From the NCBI RefSeq assembly GCF_028290625.1, contig NZ_JAQGJM010000025.1:1-60510 (forward strand): DNA of 60,510 nucleotides, written 5' to 3'. This document shows, piece after piece, positions 59,697-60,510 of the stretch. The translations under genes were made by a program, and so were the position numbers. The notes below the pieces were generated by a model. The model saw nothing but the letters and a program-made list of their open reading frames with translations, ran no database searches and had not been told where the DNA came from. Numbering within the stretch: position 1 is the stretch's first letter; every line of letters begins with the position of its first letter. This DNA comes from Devosia sp. (lineage in GTDB: Bacteria > Pseudomonadota > Alphaproteobacteria > Rhizobiales > Devosiaceae).

Positions 59697-60510
59697 ATGC
59701 TGAATCGTCGTCATGCGCTGAAGACCGGCGCTGCTGCTGTTGCCATGTCCGCCGTGCCTGCCTTTGCCGCGCCCGGTGGCGCGAAAGCGCTGGACGCGCT
59801 GTTCGACCAGTTCATGAAAGAGTCGCTGGACCTGTCGCCTGTCGGCGTCACCGCGCTGGGGCTGGATAACGGTGCGCGCGCCTATCAGAAAAGCCTGGTC
59901 GACGACGCCTCGCTGGCGGGCATCGCCAAGCTGAAGGCGCTGCAGTCCAGCCAGCTGGCGCGGCTGAAGGCCTTCGACCGCAATTCCGTCTCCGGCCAGG
60001 ACCAGGCCAACTACGACGTGGTGATGTACAGCTTCGCCACCGGCGACGAAGCCGCCAAGCGTTTCAACTATGGCCCCGTCTCGGCCGGCCAGCCCTATAT
60101 CCTCAGCCAGCTCAGCGGCAACGCCGTCAACGGGCCCAGCTTCCTGGACACCCAGCACACCATCGAGACCAAGGCCGATGCCGACGCCTATGTGGCGCGG
60201 CTGGGCGGCCTGGCCAAATCGCTGGACCAGGAAATCGAAGTCACCCGCCATGACATCGCGCTGGGCGTGATCGCGCCGGATTTCGCGCTGGCCAAGCTGA
60301 TGCTGGCGATGACCAAGCTGCGCAGCCCGTCGCCGGAAGCCTCGCCCTTGACGGAATCGGTGGTGCGCCGCGCCAAGGCCGCCAAGCTCGGCGGCGATTA
60401 CGGCGCCATGGCCGCCAGGGCGGTGAAGGACCACGTCTATCCCGCGCTGGATCGCCAGATCGCGCTGGTCAAGGAGATGCAGAAAAAGGCGACCCACGAT
60501 GCCGGCGTGT
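59697..60510 (+). CDS. DUF885 family exported protein, 3' end cut by window
   Basis: Open from ATG 59697 to the window edge (271 codons seen; the family usually has ~550-600 aa). The N-terminus LNRRHALKTGAAAVAMSA ending AFA is a Tat signal. The mature start ALDALFDQFMKESLDLSPVGVTALGLD fits DUF885, a family of predicted metallopeptidase-like proteins (HExxH lies further C-terminal and is outside the window). AAGGGG precedes the ATG. Confidence 0.8.
   Translation, partial: MLNRRHALKTGAAAVAMSAVPAFAAPGGAKALDALFDQFMKESLDLSPVGVTALGLDNGARAYQKSLVDDASLAGIAKLKALQSSQLARLKAFDRNSVSGQDQANYDVVMYSFATGDEAAKRFNYGPVSAGQPYILSQLSGNAVNGPSFLDTQHTIETKADADAYVARLGGLAKSLDQEIEVTRHDIALGVIAPDFALAKLMLAMTKLRSPSPEASPLTESVVRRAKAAKLGGDYGAMAARAVKDHVYPALDRQIALVKEMQKKATHDAGV

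Noticed and set aside
1..60510. Genomic island or prophage within the window
   Set aside because: No integrase, transposase, attachment repeats or tRNA ends were seen, and gene density and codon style look uniform.

Overview
The window is about 60 kb of GC-rich chromosomal DNA with densely packed, conventional bacterial genes. I recognise no rRNA, tRNA, phage, insertion sequence or CRISPR array. Several features point to an alphaproteobacterium of the Hyphomicrobiales, and a Devosia-like organism is my best guess: the membrane-bound urate oxidase PuuD, a DUF930 protein, an FrcBCA-type sugar transporter behind a divergent ROK regulator, an adjacent petABC block with apt, and palindromic intergenic elements of the kind common in rhizobia. 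This placement is inferred from gene content, not from a search.

Layout. 0.6-5.5 kb: a DEAD-box RNA helicase, a ketopantoate-reductase-family protein and the trehalose operon otsBA (minus strand), then two tiny secreted or membrane ORFs. 6.1-31 kb: a purine-catabolic island. On the minus strand are a small deaminase, a YbaY-META fusion, allA and allE, followed by an ArsR/AHSA1 pair and a PuuE-UraD fusion. On the plus strand run uraH, xdhA, xdhB, xdhC, a BMP-type nucleobase/nucleoside ABC transporter, puuD, guaD and the malate synthase glcB. Adenine deaminase and a CocE-type hydrolase follow on the minus strand. Together these take adenine or guanine through xanthine, urate, 5-hydroxyisourate, OHCU, allantoin and ureidoglycine/ureidoglycolate to glyoxylate, then with acetyl-CoA to malate. 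Only allantoate amidohydrolase is not in the window.

31-42 kb: topoisomerase IB, a CHASE4-like GGDEF-EAL protein, a ROK repressor divergent from a sugar ABC transporter (binding protein, permease, ATPase), a polyol-type zinc dehydrogenase and an SDR, a frameshifted MgtC gene, and a receiver-like protein with degenerate switch residues. 42.5-44.2 kb: a membrane-anchored TPR protein preceded by two palindromes. 44.2-47.2 kb (minus): murL, murD2 and an SMR transporter in overlapping frames. This is the alternative route to D-glutamate in peptidoglycan, in which L-Glu is ligated first and epimerised afterwards, and it is the most notable system in the window.

47-60.5 kb: a metallophosphoesterase, two Nudix hydrolases, a glutathionyl-hydroquinone reductase, a GNAT protein, a CCA-adding-type nucleotidyltransferase, a DUF1059 protein, an operon trmL-hemF-ATPase (minus), the cytochrome bc1 operon petABC (plus), a small basic protein, apt, a 2Fe-2S ferredoxin and the 5' part of a Tat-exported DUF885 protein cut by the window end.

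A second theme is structured intergenic DNA. There are two copies of a 95-bp palindromic element in convergent gaps, two copies of a ~150-bp element inside the purine operon whose inner hairpin shows compensatory changes, a third foldback before xdhC, and several operator-like dyads upstream of regulators.
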